Position numbers and translations under genes: made by a program. The notes below the pieces were generated by a model. It worked only from the letters and a program-made list of their open reading frames with translations. It did not search any database and was not told where the DNA came from. Positions 7,356-16,234 of a stretch of DNA of 57,444 nt are shown here, one piece after another. The stretch's first letter is position 1; every line of letters starts with the position of its first letter. Source of the DNA: Actinomycetota bacterium (lineage in GTDB: Bacteria; Actinomycetota; Acidimicrobiia; Acidimicrobiales; VFJN01); the NCBI GenBank assembly GCA_009886035.1, contig VFJN01000036.1, positions 1 through 57,444 on the forward strand. Direction: 5' to 3'.

Positions 7356-7829
7356 ATGCCCGGCCTTGAAGACCTCTACCGAGAAATCATCCTCGATCAC
7401 TACCGCTCGCCCCGGAACCGTGGCGAGCTACCCGCACCCCCGGCCACCCGGGTAGAGGGCTTCAATCCGCTGTGCGGCGACGAGATCGTGATCTTCCTCA
7501 CCGTTGCCAATGGCATCGTGGAAGACATCCGCATTGGCGGCCAGGGCTGCTCGATTAGTCAGTCCTCGGCATCGATGATGTCGGCGGCGGTCAAGGACAA
7601 GACCTTCGATGAAGTCCTCCGCCTCACCAATGCCTTCAAGGCCATGATGTCGATCCACGTGGGCGGCGACGAACACACCGATGCGCCCCCCGATGCCGAC
7701 GTAAAACTGGGCGACCTTGAGGCCCTGCGGGGCGTGGTGAAGTTCCCGGTCCGGATCAAATGCGCCACGCTGTCCTGGAACACCCTGGCGCAGGCCATCG
7801 ATGAAGCGACCGCCACCAAAGATCCGTAA
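7356..7829 (+). CDS. sufU: SufU sulfur-transfer protein
   Basis: A 157-aa zinc-dependent sulfurtransferase of the SufU type, which collects persulfide from SufS. The zinc site is C40 with D42 (NPLCGDEI), C65 (GQGCSISQ) and C136 (IKCATLSW). The ATG at 7356 is chosen because it gives the canonical MPGLEDLYREIILDHY N-terminus; an upstream in-frame start would add 22 proline/serine-rich residues from inside sufS. The gene ends 3 bp from the convergent sufC stop, leaving no room for a terminator between the two operons. Confidence 0.95.
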   Translation: MPGLEDLYREIILDHYRSPRNRGELPAPPATRVEGFNPLCGDEIVIFLTVANGIVEDIRIGGQGCSISQSSASMMSAAVKDKTFDEVLRLTNAFKAMMSIHVGGDEHTDAPPDADVKLGDLEALRGVVKFPVRIKCATLSWNTLAQAIDEATATKDP

Positions 7830-7832
7830 CCG

Positions 7833-8591
7833 CTAGGAGAGGTTCGCCTCGCCGTTGGCGGCCGTAAACTCGCCGTAGCCGGTGGTTTCCAGTTCGAGAG
7901 CCAGTTCTGGTCCGCCCCGACGCTGGATCACCCCGTGAGCCAACACGTGGACGTAGTCGGCCCGCAGTTCGTGCAGCAGGCGGTTGTAATGGGTGATGGC
8001 CACAACCCCGAGCCCGGTCTCTTCGGTGGCCGCCTCGATCCGACGAGCGCACGCCCGCAGGGCATCGAGGTCGAGGCCGGAGTCGATTTCGTCGAGGATA
8101 GCGATGGACGGTTGGAGCACCCCCAACTGCAATGTCTCATTTCGCTTCTTCTCGCCGCCGGACAAGTCGACGTTCATGGCTCGGTCCAGGAACCGTTCGT
8201 CGAAGCCGATCCGGGTGGCCTCGGCGCGAATTCGCTCCGGCACCTCCGTCCGGTTGCGGCCCGATGCCTCGAAAGCGGCCTCCAGCACATCGACCACCGC
8301 CACCCCCGGCACCTCAGTGGGATACTGCATCGCCAGAAAGAGCCCGGCCTGCGCCCGCTCCGAGGCCGTGAGGACGAGAATGTCGAGGCCGTCGAGCGTC
8401 ACACTTCCCCCCAGCACTTCATAGCCCGGGTGACCCATGATCACATGCGACAACGTGGACTTGCCCGATCCGTTTGGCCCCATGATGGCGTGCACTTCAC
8501 CGGAGCGAACCGTGAGGTCAACTCCCTTGAGGATCTCCCTACCCGCCACCGCGGCCCGTAGCCCGGTGATCTCCAACACATGCTCGCTCAT
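7833..8591 (-). CDS. sufC: Fe-S cluster assembly ATPase SufC (sufBD-side copy)
   Basis: A 252-aa SufC ATPase with Walker A GPNGSGKS (38-45), signature LSGGEKKRNE, Walker B AILDEIDSGLDLDAL and switch AITHYNRLL. It is the last gene of the minus-strand operon sufB - Cys4 protein - sufD - Rieske - sufC, and its start overlaps the Rieske stop (ATGA). It differs widely from the + strand copy at 5322-6092 (for example DEIDSGLD against DETDSGLD, and a different linker before the signature). This points to an old duplication or a separately acquired paralogue rather than a recent repeat. Confidence 0.95.
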   Translation of the reverse strand: MSEHVLEITGLRAAVAGREILKGVDLTVRSGEVHAIMGPNGSGKSTLSHVIMGHPGYEVLGGSVTLDGLDILVLTASERAQAGLFLAMQYPTEVPGVAVVDVLEAAFEASGRNRTEVPERIRAEATRIGFDERFLDRAMNVDLSGGEKKRNETLQLGVLQPSIAILDEIDSGLDLDALRACARRIEAATEETGLGVVAITHYNRLLHELRADYVHVLAHGVIQRRGGPELALELETTGYGEFTAANGEANLS

Positions 8592-8905
8592 GGAATCCGC
8601 ACCTCAATCTCACCATCGACGACGCAAACTTCGTAGACCGACACGGGCTTGATGGCCGGAAACGACTGCGGCAGGCCCGTCTCCAGGGAGAACGCGCTGC
8701 CGTGCTTCCAGCACTCGAGTTGCTTCTCGTGGCACAGCACCTCGCCCTCGGCCAGGGAAATGTCCTGATGGCTGCAGCGGTCGTCGATGGCGTACAGGGC
8801 ATCGTCAATGCGCACAACGGCGATCCGGTACGGGCCGATGATGACCTGCCGGGCGCTGCCGGGGGCCATGTCCTCGAACTTACCGATCCGCTCGACCATC
8901 GTCAT
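8588..8905 (-). CDS. Rieske [2Fe-2S] ferredoxin (non-haem dioxygenase ferredoxin type)
   Basis: A 105-aa soluble Rieske protein. The cluster ligands are C44-x-H46 (DDRCSHQD) and C65-x2-H68 (LECWKHGS), with typical spacing and no membrane anchor. It overlaps both neighbours by 4 bp (sufD upstream, sufC downstream). A Rieske ferredoxin at this position is known from other actinobacterial SUF operons. Its role there is usually assumed to be electron supply or cluster handling during Fe-S assembly, which is not proven. Confidence 0.95.
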   Translation of the reverse strand: MTMVERIGKFEDMAPGSARQVIIGPYRIAVVRIDDALYAIDDRCSHQDISLAEGEVLCHEKQLECWKHGSAFSLETGLPQSFPAIKPVSVYEVCVVDGEIEVRIP

Positions 8906-10026
8906 GCGAGCACCGTGTGCACCTTGACGGCCACCGCGGCATCGAGTGCTGGGCGCAAGTCCGTGGTGGGAAAAGCGCTGAAAACCTCATCAAAAAACCC
9001 GGCCACGATGAGCCGCTCAGCCACCACCGTGGGCACGCCGCGACTCTCGAGGTAGAACCGCTGATCCTCATCAATGGGACCGACGGCCGATGCGTGACTG
9101 CAGTGCACGTCGTTGTTCTCGATCTCAAGATTGGGCACCGACTCGGCCCAGGCCTCCTCGGACAGTTTGATGTTGCGGTTCGTCTGGAAGGCGTTCGTAC
9201 CACGCGCTTCTTTTCCCACCCGGATCAAACCGGTGTAGACGGACCGAGACCGATCGCTCACGGTTCCCTTGAAGAGCAGGTTGCTCGTCGTGTCGGGGGC
9301 CACATGGTCCTGGAAGGTTCGATAATCAAGCGTCTGGTCACCGTCGCCGAAGTAAGCGGCGAGCAAGGTGCCGGTGGCGCCGCGGCCGATGAGAGAGCAA
9401 TCCGTGCGCACGCGGGCGTAGTCGCCGCCGAAGCCGGCCAATCCTGCCGTCACCGTGGCCTGCGCCTCAATGGCCATCTCCAGGGTGCCAATCGTCCAGG
9501 CCGATCGGTGAAGTTCCTGAAACCCCACGTAGCCAACCTGGGCGGCGTCGGCCACCTGCAACACCGTGCGAGGCAGGACCAGACCAGCACCCCCGCCCTC
9601 GAATCGTTCCTCGACCACCACCCGACTGTTGGCCCCCGCCCTCACGACGAGGTGGGGGGCACTGACGCACCCATCGGCTGTCCCGATGTGGCGCACCACA
9701 ATCGGCTCCTCGACGCTGACCCCGGGCGGCACCACGATGACGATCGGATCGACCGCCAAAACCTCGTGCCACCACACCAGGGCGTCGCCCTCAGTGGGCG
9801 CCTCGGGGAGGAGATCAACCGCCGCCGCCCCCCGGGCCACCACCGCCGGGCCCAGATCGCCATGAGTAACGGTGACCCCGCCCATCACCGAACTAAAGAG
9901 GGCCATGTCGAGTTCATCCACGCGGCTGTAACGCCACACCTCCTCGGCCGAGGTGGGCATGGTCGCGTGATCGAGGCGCTCGAGGGCCGCCATCCGGCGC
10001 GCGTCGAGGCCCATGGGTCCGGGCAA
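8902..10026 (-). CDS. sufD: Fe-S cluster assembly scaffold protein SufD
   Basis: A 374-aa SufD, partner of SufB in the SufBC2D scaffold. The C-terminal beta-helix carries CSHASAVGPIDEDQRFY, with the conserved His (H311 in this numbering) matching the functional histidine of E. coli SufD. The listed start is a TTG at 10026. SufD-like sequence (SSFTLAALPGP) continues upstream to a CTG at 10050, which has GAGG 8 nt before it, so the real protein may be 8 residues longer with a CTG start. The gene lies 114 bp downstream of the Cys4 gene and overlaps the Rieske gene. Confidence 0.94.
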   Translation of the reverse strand: MPGPMGLDARRMAALERLDHATMPTSAEEVWRYSRVDELDMALFSSVMGGVTVTHGDLGPAVVARGAAAVDLLPEAPTEGDALVWWHEVLAVDPIVIVVPPGVSVEEPIVVRHIGTADGCVSAPHLVVRAGANSRVVVEERFEGGGAGLVLPRTVLQVADAAQVGYVGFQELHRSAWTIGTLEMAIEAQATVTAGLAGFGGDYARVRTDCSLIGRGATGTLLAAYFGDGDQTLDYRTFQDHVAPDTTSNLLFKGTVSDRSRSVYTGLIRVGKEARGTNAFQTNRNIKLSEEAWAESVPNLEIENNDVHCSHASAVGPIDEDQRFYLESRGVPTVVAERLIVAGFFDEVFSAFPTTDLRPALDAAVAVKVHTVLA

Positions 10027-10140
10027 AGCAGCAAGAGTGAAAGAGCTCAGGGGAACGACCTCAAGAATGTGGCGCTACCCGGTTCGTCGGGGCGTCGGGG
10101 GAATTGCAGCCTATCGGCGCGCGGACAAGGTTCCCAAGGC

Positions 10141-10500
10141 TCAAGACTTCGGTGGGCGGCGGAAGAACCGCCGCAGCCGGCCACCGCCGCTCTGCTCGGC
10201 CTGAACCTCGGCCAAAACCTGGGCCCCGATCGAGTTCACGTAATCCTCGGCTTCGTCGAGTACCGCGGCCACCGAGCCGTCACCGCGTTCGAGGGCATCG
10301 GTCGGCTCGTCGGGCGTGGGGGGGATAATGAGGCTGCCGTGGCTCCAGTTCACATCGGCCAGCCGGCGCTCGAACTTTGGGCAGTCCTCCGGGCAGCGCC
10401 ACGGAGCCTCCGGGGCGAGGTCGAGATTGCACTTCCGCACGGCTTCGCCATTCGGGTAGGTGCGGCTCTCGAACTGTTTGCAGTCCTGGCGCATCGGCAC
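10141..10500 (-). CDS. four-cysteine hypothetical protein embedded in the suf operon
   Basis: A 119-aa protein 4 bp after the sufB stop and upstream of sufD. The N-terminal 46 residues contain four cysteines, C7, C24, C36 and C40, in a compact pattern (RKCNLDLAP, WRCPEDCPKF) suited to binding a metal or an Fe-S cluster. The middle is acidic, and the C-terminus ends in a basic RLRRFFRRPPKS tail. Its position between the two scaffold subunits suggests an accessory role in cluster assembly; this is inference from context. It is not SufA, SufT, SufR or NifU-like by motif. Confidence 0.82.
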   Translation of the reverse strand: MPMRQDCKQFESRTYPNGEAVRKCNLDLAPEAPWRCPEDCPKFERRLADVNWSHGSLIIPPTPDEPTDALERGDGSVAAVLDEAEDYVNSIGAQVLAEVQAEQSGGGRLRRFFRRPPKS

Positions 10501-10504
10501 GACG

Positions 10505-11902
10505 TCAGCCTACGGAGCCTTCCATCTGGAGTTCGATCAGCCGGCTCCACTCAACGGCATACTCCATCGGCAGCGTGCGGGTAACGGGCTCGATGAAGCC
10601 ATTCACAATCATGCCCATCGCTTGCTCGTTGGAGAGACCCCGACTCATGAGATAGAAGAGCTGTTCATCGGCCACCTTGGACACGGTGGCCTCATGGCCG
10701 ATCACCGCATCGCGGGAACCAACCTCCATGTACGGGTAGGTGTCGCTAGTGGAATCCTCATCGAGAATGAGGGCATCGCACTGCACATGGCTCTTACACC
10801 CGTAGGCGTCTTTGTCCACGTGCACCAGGCCGCGATAACTCGTGCGACCCCCATCTTTGGAGATCGACTTGGAAACGATCTTGGAGGTGGTTTCCGGGGC
10901 CGCGTGCACCATTTTGGCCCCGGCGTCCTGGTGTTGCCCGGCTCCGGCATAGGCCACGGAGAGCACCTCGCCAGAAGCCTTGGGACCCACCATGTAAACA
11001 GCTGGGTACTTCATCGTAAGCCGACTGCCGATGTTGCCGTCGATCCATTCCATGTGTCCCTCCGCCTCAACCCGGGCCCGCTTGGTGACCAGGTTGAACA
11101 CGTTGTTCGACCAGTTCTGGATCGTGGTGTAGGTCACCCGGGCCGAGGGCTTCACGATGATCTCCACCACGGCGGAATGCAACGAGTCGGTGGTGTAGAC
11201 GGGGGCGGAACAGCCCTCGATGTAGTGCACCTTGGAACCCTCGTCAGCGATGATGAGGGTTCGTTCGAACTGCCCCATGTTCTCCGCGTTGATGCGGAAG
11301 TAAGCCTGAAGCGGCATCTCCACTTCCACCCCCGGCGGCACATAGATGAAGGAACCACCCGACCAGACCGAGGAGTTGAGGGAGGAAAACTTGTTGTCGT
11401 TCGCCGGAATGATCTTGGCCCAGTACTGCTTCACCAACTCTGGGTACTCCCGCAGGGCGGTATCCATGTCGCAGAAGATGACGCCCTGACGCTCCAGGTC
11501 TTCCCGATTGCGATGAAACACCACTTCACTCTCGTACTGAGCGGTAACACCGGCGAGGTACTTCCGCTCGGCCTCAGGGATGCCCAACTTCTCGTAGGTG
11601 TTCTTGATGGCATCGGGAAGGTCGTCCCAGTTGTCCACCTGACCGGTGGTGGGCTTGATGTAGTAGTAGATGTCGTCGAGATAGATCTCGGAGGTATCTC
11701 CACCCCACGTGGGCATCGGCCGCTTCTGGAAATGCCGGTACGACCTGAGCCGAAATTCGAGCATCCAATCGGGCTCGCCCTTCATCCAGGACATCTCCCG
11801 GATGATGTCCTCGTTCAGACCCTTCTTGGGCTTGAACACGTAGTCCTCGGCATCACTCCAGCCCAGCTTGTATTTCGAGAGATCGAGATCGGTAACAGCC
11901 AT
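10505..11902 (-). CDS. sufB: Fe-S cluster assembly scaffold protein SufB
   Basis: A 465-aa SufB, the main scaffold subunit. The C-terminal core conserves the sulfur-accepting Cys and Glu: C375 in QCDALIL, matching E. coli C405, and E404 in GHEATVSK, matching E434. The ATG at 11902 gives the expected [15 protein letters not shown] start; an upstream in-frame start at 11974 would add 24 atypical residues. It is the first gene of the minus-strand suf operon. No sufR-type regulator gene is adjacent, the divergent neighbour being a diguanylate cyclase. Confidence 0.96.
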   Translation of the reverse strand: MAVTDLDLSKYKLGWSDAEDYVFKPKKGLNEDIIREMSWMKGEPDWMLEFRLRSYRHFQKRPMPTWGGDTSEIYLDDIYYYIKPTTGQVDNWDDLPDAIKNTYEKLGIPEAERKYLAGVTAQYESEVVFHRNREDLERQGVIFCDMDTALREYPELVKQYWAKIIPANDNKFSSLNSSVWSGGSFIYVPPGVEVEMPLQAYFRINAENMGQFERTLIIADEGSKVHYIEGCSAPVYTTDSLHSAVVEIIVKPSARVTYTTIQNWSNNVFNLVTKRARVEAEGHMEWIDGNIGSRLTMKYPAVYMVGPKASGEVLSVAYAGAGQHQDAGAKMVHAAPETTSKIVSKSISKDGGRTSYRGLVHVDKDAYGCKSHVQCDALILDEDSTSDTYPYMEVGSRDAVIGHEATVSKVADEQLFYLMSRGLSNEQAMGMIVNGFIEPVTRTLPMEYAVEWSRLIELQMEGSVG

Positions 11903-11925
11903 TGTGCGGCCTTTCAGAGCGACGC

Positions 11926-11950
11926 GGGTATTTCTCCTACCCTGATAGTA
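11926..11950 (-). promoter_or_regulatory. sufB promoter region with CTA-N6-TAG dyad
   Basis: CTA-CCCTGA-TAG lies at 11937-11948 and overlaps a minus-strand TACTAT -10-like hexamer (11945-11950). A second, overlapping inverted repeat, GGGTA-N7-TACCC, spans 11926-11942. The CTA-N6-TAG core and the GATAGT half are shared with the promoter of the convergent sufC-sufS-sufU operon. This is consistent with common control by an unlinked Fe-S or redox regulator. The assignment is by position and symmetry only. Confidence 0.45.
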
Positions 11951-12012
11951 ACAATTCTTTCCCGTCGTTCCCACCCCAGGGATCCACCCCGGAATGGGGA
12001 TAGGATTGGGAG

Positions 12013-13701
12013 GTGACAGGCCCCCTGCCGGAAATCAGCCCCGACGGTGCGCTCCAAGAACTTCTATCCCTGGCGTTCGAGCAATCGAGCCACCCGCAGT
12101 TCATCAGCCGTGCCGATGGCTCGATCATACTTGCCAACCCCGCCTATGCCGAGTTCATAGGTTCCTCCCAAGAAGCCGTCATAGGCACCGGGCCGGCGGA
12201 CATCACCCATCCCGACGACCTTGACCTCCTCATCGACACCGGCCTCCGCCTCCTCAGGGGCGAGATCGCCCAGATGCACATTGAGGCCAGACTGCGAAGG
12301 GCGGACAATGAGATGCGCGTATGCACCGTGAGCACCGTCCTCGCCCACAACCCGCGCGGCAAGTCCCTGTACGTGACCCAAATTGAGGACGTCACGTCGA
12401 ATCGACTGGCGTTGCAGCAATTGAGAGCCAGCCAATCTCGGTTTCAAACTCTGTCCGATTCGGTACCGGTCGGAATTGTGTCGCGGGACTATGAGGGTCG
12501 CCTGACCTACGTCAACGACCGATGGTCCGAGATTACCGGGATCCCCGCTACCGACGCCATCGGTCGGAGGATGGCATCCCATATTTACCCCGCCGATCGC
12601 CCCCAGGTCATAGAGCAGTCTCTAAAATTCGCGGAGACAGGTGGCATTTACAAGGTCACCTACCGGGTATTGCGCCCGGACGGTTCCCTTCGATGGGTGG
12701 TGAGCAGCAGCCTGAAGATAGCCGAAGCCGACGACGAGCGAACCAGCTACGTCGGGTCGATCGAAGACATCACCGATCTGGTAACCGCCCAGACGAATGC
12801 GAACCGCCTCGCCACCATCTTGGAAACCACCAGCGACCTGGTTTGGATCATCAGCGAAGCCTGGCTGGTGACCTGGAGCAACGCCACCGCCCGAGCAGCC
12901 TTCGGCCTGGACGATTTACCACTACCCATCGCTGCCGATCTGCTCTACACCGCAGACAGCCTCGCTAAAATCGCAGAGGTGATCCGCCCGCAACTTTTGC
13001 GGGGCGAAAATTGGGTTGGCGAACTCGAAATGAACGGGGCAGGTGGGGCTCCTTTATGGATCCGGCAATCCTTGAGCCCCCAGTTCGATCCCATCGAGAA
13101 CACAAACTCCATCGCCGCGCTGGCCCACGACGTCAGCGAACGACGAGAGATGGGCGAGCTACTGACCCATCGAGCGAACCACGATCCACTCACCGGGCTT
13201 CCCAACCGGGCCCTGCTGATCGAGCGCCTCACCTCAGCCATCGCAACCCGCAGTGCCCCCGGCGAAGCCATCGCCGTGATGTTCCTCGACCTCGACAATT
13301 TCAAGAAGGTGAACGACCAATTCGGGCATCAGGTTGGCGACGAGTTTCTCCAAACCGTGGCCGAACGCCTGTCTTCCGTCCTGCGCTCCTCCGACCTGGT
13401 CGGTCGATTCGGAGGCGACGAATTCGTGATCGTCTGCTCGGGCCTGCGCCGAATGGCGGCGGCGCACCACACCGCTCAGCGCCTCCTCAGGGCGCTGTCC
13501 CAGATGCCCATCAATGCCGGCGGGAATCTCATTCCCGTCACCGCCAGTCTGGGCATCACGTTCCTGGCCGGCGCCAACGAGTCTGATTCGGAAACTCTGA
13601 TTCGGGAGGCTGACCGGGCGATGTACCGGGCCAAGAGCCTGGGCCGAAATCGAGTCGAGTTGCACGATGAGTTGCTGCGCTCGCCTCCACCGAGCGAGTA
13701 A
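12013..13701 (+). CDS. PAS-PAS-PAS-GGDEF diguanylate cyclase
   Basis: A 562-aa soluble signalling protein with PAS domains at about residues 15-135 and 136-260, a more diverged one at 262-375, and a GGDEF domain from about 391. The active site is intact ([14 protein letters not shown] at 467-471). A complete inhibitory I-site, RSSD (458-461), precedes it by the usual five residues, so product inhibition by c-di-GMP is expected. No EAL or membrane segment is present. The GTG start has a TAGGAT hexamer (12001-12006) 6 nt upstream, like a leaderless promoter. It diverges from sufB. Haem, flavin or redox sensing by a PAS domain is possible but not shown. Confidence 0.95.
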   Translation: MTGPLPEISPDGALQELLSLAFEQSSHPQFISRADGSIILANPAYAEFIGSSQEAVIGTGPADITHPDDLDLLIDTGLRLLRGEIAQMHIEARLRRADNEMRVCTVSTVLAHNPRGKSLYVTQIEDVTSNRLALQQLRASQSRFQTLSDSVPVGIVSRDYEGRLTYVNDRWSEITGIPATDAIGRRMASHIYPADRPQVIEQSLKFAETGGIYKVTYRVLRPDGSLRWVVSSSLKIAEADDERTSYVGSIEDITDLVTAQTNANRLATILETTSDLVWIISEAWLVTWSNATARAAFGLDDLPLPIAADLLYTADSLAKIAEVIRPQLLRGENWVGELEMNGAGGAPLWIRQSLSPQFDPIENTNSIAALAHDVSERREMGELLTHRANHDPLTGLPNRALLIERLTSAIATRSAPGEAIAVMFLDLDNFKKVNDQFGHQVGDEFLQTVAERLSSVLRSSDLVGRFGGDEFVIVCSGLRRMAAAHHTAQRLLRALSQMPINAGGNLIPVTASLGITFLAGANESDSETLIREADRAMYRAKSLGRNRVELHDELLRSPPPSE

Positions 13702-13778
13702 TTTCGCCGCTCCGATCACCCCTCGCGTCTGCCTTCACGGTGCTTTGCAACAGGTTGATTCCGGGTCTGATCTGGCCC

Positions 13779-13803
13779 GATTCCCGGCTACAGATTCCCG
13801 GCT
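13779..13803. repeat. tandem GATTCCCGGCT repeat upstream of the SMC-like gene
   Basis: Two perfect copies of GATTCCCGGCT start at 13779 and 13793, a 14-bp period, and a weaker related GATTCCGGG lies at 13757. They lie 38 bp before the ATG of the SMC-like gene, in the only 139-bp gap here. A regulator-binding site is possible, and chance duplication cannot be excluded. Confidence 0.4.
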
Positions 13804-13840
13804 TGCCGGCCGATACTTACTCTCGAGAGGAGCCTCGCCC

Positions 13841-16219
13841 ATGCGGTTCGATGAGTTTGTGCTGTCGGTGCCTGACGACCCGTTCCGGGTGAAGTTCCAC
13901 CCGCGCCTAACGGTGCTTGCCGGATTGCCCACCGCCGAACGCGCCGCCCTGACCTCCAGCATTCTCTCGGCCCTAACCGGGGGAGGCGAATCCACCGCCC
14001 TGCGCTACCAAGACGCTGACGATCGCACCGTGGATCTCCTCAGTCACGATGGCACCCTGGCCTCTCGTTACGACGATGACGGTTCGCCCGCTCCCCTTCC
14101 CGTCGGGCACTGGGCCCCCACCCGGGAGGCGCTGGCGACCATGATCCTCCGGCAGGCCAGCGATGTTGCCGCAACCTCCCAACCCATACCGGGCAACGAG
14201 CCGCGTGAACTGACTGATGCCCGGGCCATCCTGGCGCAACTCGCCGACGAGGTGGAGTCGGCCCGGAGCGAATCACAGAGGGCCTCGACTCTCAAGGCGG
14301 AGCTCACCACGATCGACGTACACCTCCGCACCGCCCATGACACCGTGGCCCAACGGGCGTACGCCTCTGTGCTCGCCCGGCTCGATCGCCTGCGGGCCGA
14401 GGTGGCCGCCCTCGATGCCGGCACCGTTGGAATAGCGGCGGATCGCAAGCTCGGGATACAAGCCGCCCAGGTTCTCGAGTTGGCGGCCGGCTGGCAACAC
14501 GCCCTCGCGGCGCTTCAGGAGGGAACAGAGCTCGGCGTACCCGAGGAAGCCCTCGATGCGGCCGCCGTGGCGGAGGGCCAGACCATCCCCGGCAAGACTC
14601 CCGACGGACTCGACGAGGCCATCGCGGCCCTCGTGGAGGCCCAGGCCGACCGAGAGAACCTTGATCACCAGCTTCAGATCATGGCGGTGGCGAAGCTCCC
14701 CGCACCATCGGATCTCATCGTCGGCGAACTAGGGCTTGTGGACCAGACCCAGCTCTGGGGGGCCGCCGAGAACCTCCAAGCCACCTCGGCGGAGTTGGCC
14801 CGCATCCAAATAACCCTCGGCGGCCTTGGCCGAGACGCCGGGCCCGGTCCCTCCATCATCGAATCCATCGAGGCCAACCACCTCGAGGTGGAGGATGCCC
14901 GCCAGCGGGCCGAGAGCCTCTACCTCACGGGCGCCACCACCGTCGCCGTGGGCGGCCTCGTGGCCCTCGCCGGCGTCCTCAGCACGGCCGTGTTGATACC
15001 GGTGGGGATACTCGGGGCGGCGTTGGCGGCCACCGTCTTGTTCCTCCGGCCATGGCGTCGCCTGGCTCACGCGGTCACCATCGAGAGGGCCGCGCTCGAG
15101 ACCGTAGGGGCGACGACGTATCTCGCCTTCCACATCCGACGCGTCGATGCCACTATCGACCCCCTGCTGCGTGAATCCGTCCATGTCGCCACGGCCCAGC
15201 AGCGTGCGGCGCGGGGCACCTGGGTAGAAATGGCCGGCTCAGAGGTAGACGTGGAAATGGCCCTCAGTCTCCAAGAGGAAGTGCGTGCGTACCACGATGC
15301 CGCCCGAAATATAGGCGGGGCCGCCGGTGAGATCGTGCACCTGCGTCGCGAAATCGCCGAAAATGCCCTACCGGCGGTAGCCCGCGCGCGGGCCCGAGTG
15401 GAGGAACTGTGTGGCCCGTTCGGACTTAGTAGTTCCGAACTGGCGGTGGCAACCGACATCAACCGGGCCATCCACCAACGGGTCCACTTCGGCATGGCCG
15501 CCCGCCGTCAAGCCGGACGGGCGGAAGCGACCGCCCAGGAAAGCCAGGCGGCGGCTCGCCTCGAACACATGCTGGGCCAATTGGGGTTCAACGACGGCGA
15601 CCTGGCCGAGCGGGCCGGGCGGATTCACGAGGCGGTAGAGCAAGCCGCCGAGCGAGAGGATGCCCGGGCGCAGTCTCGCCCCCGCCACGAAATCGACGCC
15701 GAATTTCACCACCTTCAGGAACTCGCCCGCCAGCAACGACGCCCCGAATGGGCGACGGTCACCGCCGCCGATGCCATCGCCCCCGACATCGCAGACCTCG
15801 AGCAGCAGCGAGAGAACCTCCTGGGTCGCCTCGCTGAGGGGCCCCCCACGATTGACCTCGGCCGCCTCCAGGATCGCCATGCCGCCATCGAGCGGCGCGT
15901 CGAGAGCCTCGAGATCAAACACCTCGGCCACGAAGCGGGCGCCAACCCCGGCGCCGTCGAGGAGATTCAACGCCTTCTCGTATCCCACCTCACCACCGCC
16001 GCCCACGCTGGTCCCAACGGAGACGCCATACCCACTCTGCTCGATGAGGTGTTGCTCCGGGTGCCCGCCAAACGCATGTGGGACCTCCTCGATGTTCTGC
16101 ACCGGCTGTCCGAGCAAACCCAGATCATCTTGCTTAGCGACGATCCATTCGTGGCTGCGTGGGCCCGCCAACAGGCCCCCACCGGTAGCCTGCGACTGCT
16201 CGAGCCCGCTCCCGTCTAA
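13841..16219 (+). CDS. SMC/Rad50-like coiled-coil membrane protein with degenerate P-loop
   Basis: A 792-aa protein built like a Rad50/YhaN-type ABC ATPase: an N-terminal beta-rich segment (MRFDEFVLSVPDDPFRVKFH), long charged coiled-coil arms, and a C-terminal LLDEVLLRVPAKRMWDLL with SEQTQIILLSDDP, which resembles Walker B/D-loop and the switch region. Where the Walker A GxxGxGKS should be, the sequence is LAGLPTAERAALTSS (about 26-40), with no P-loop lysine. Residues about 363-405 form a two-helix hydrophobic hairpin, so the arms are membrane-anchored. It is probably a non-hydrolysing relative. AGAGGAG ahead of the ATG at 13841 supports that start over longer frames. Confidence 0.85.
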   Translation: MRFDEFVLSVPDDPFRVKFHPRLTVLAGLPTAERAALTSSILSALTGGGESTALRYQDADDRTVDLLSHDGTLASRYDDDGSPAPLPVGHWAPTREALATMILRQASDVAATSQPIPGNEPRELTDARAILAQLADEVESARSESQRASTLKAELTTIDVHLRTAHDTVAQRAYASVLARLDRLRAEVAALDAGTVGIAADRKLGIQAAQVLELAAGWQHALAALQEGTELGVPEEALDAAAVAEGQTIPGKTPDGLDEAIAALVEAQADRENLDHQLQIMAVAKLPAPSDLIVGELGLVDQTQLWGAAENLQATSAELARIQITLGGLGRDAGPGPSIIESIEANHLEVEDARQRAESLYLTGATTVAVGGLVALAGVLSTAVLIPVGILGAALAATVLFLRPWRRLAHAVTIERAALETVGATTYLAFHIRRVDATIDPLLRESVHVATAQQRAARGTWVEMAGSEVDVEMALSLQEEVRAYHDAARNIGGAAGEIVHLRREIAENALPAVARARARVEELCGPFGLSSSELAVATDINRAIHQRVHFGMAARRQAGRAEATAQESQAAARLEHMLGQLGFNDGDLAERAGRIHEAVEQAAEREDARAQSRPRHEIDAEFHHLQELARQQRRPEWATVTAADAIAPDIADLEQQRENLLGRLAEGPPTIDLGRLQDRHAAIERRVESLEIKHLGHEAGANPGAVEEIQRLLVSHLTTAAHAGPNGDAIPTLLDEVLLRVPAKRMWDLLDVLHRLSEQTQIILLSDDPFVAAWARQQAPTGSLRLLEPAPV

Positions 16220-16234
16220 CTCCCGAGCCCACCG

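Noticed and set aside
7820-7840. Terminator between the converging suf operons
   Set aside because: Only 3 bp separate the stops and no stem-loop with a T-run is present at this junction.
8917-10584. 555-codon open frame on the + strand
   Set aside because: It is antisense to sufD and the Cys4 gene, both supported by motifs. No domain is visible in it.
10460-12016. 518-codon open frame on the + strand
   Set aside because: It is antisense to sufB, which keeps its Cys375/Glu404; the reverse frame has only low-complexity residues.
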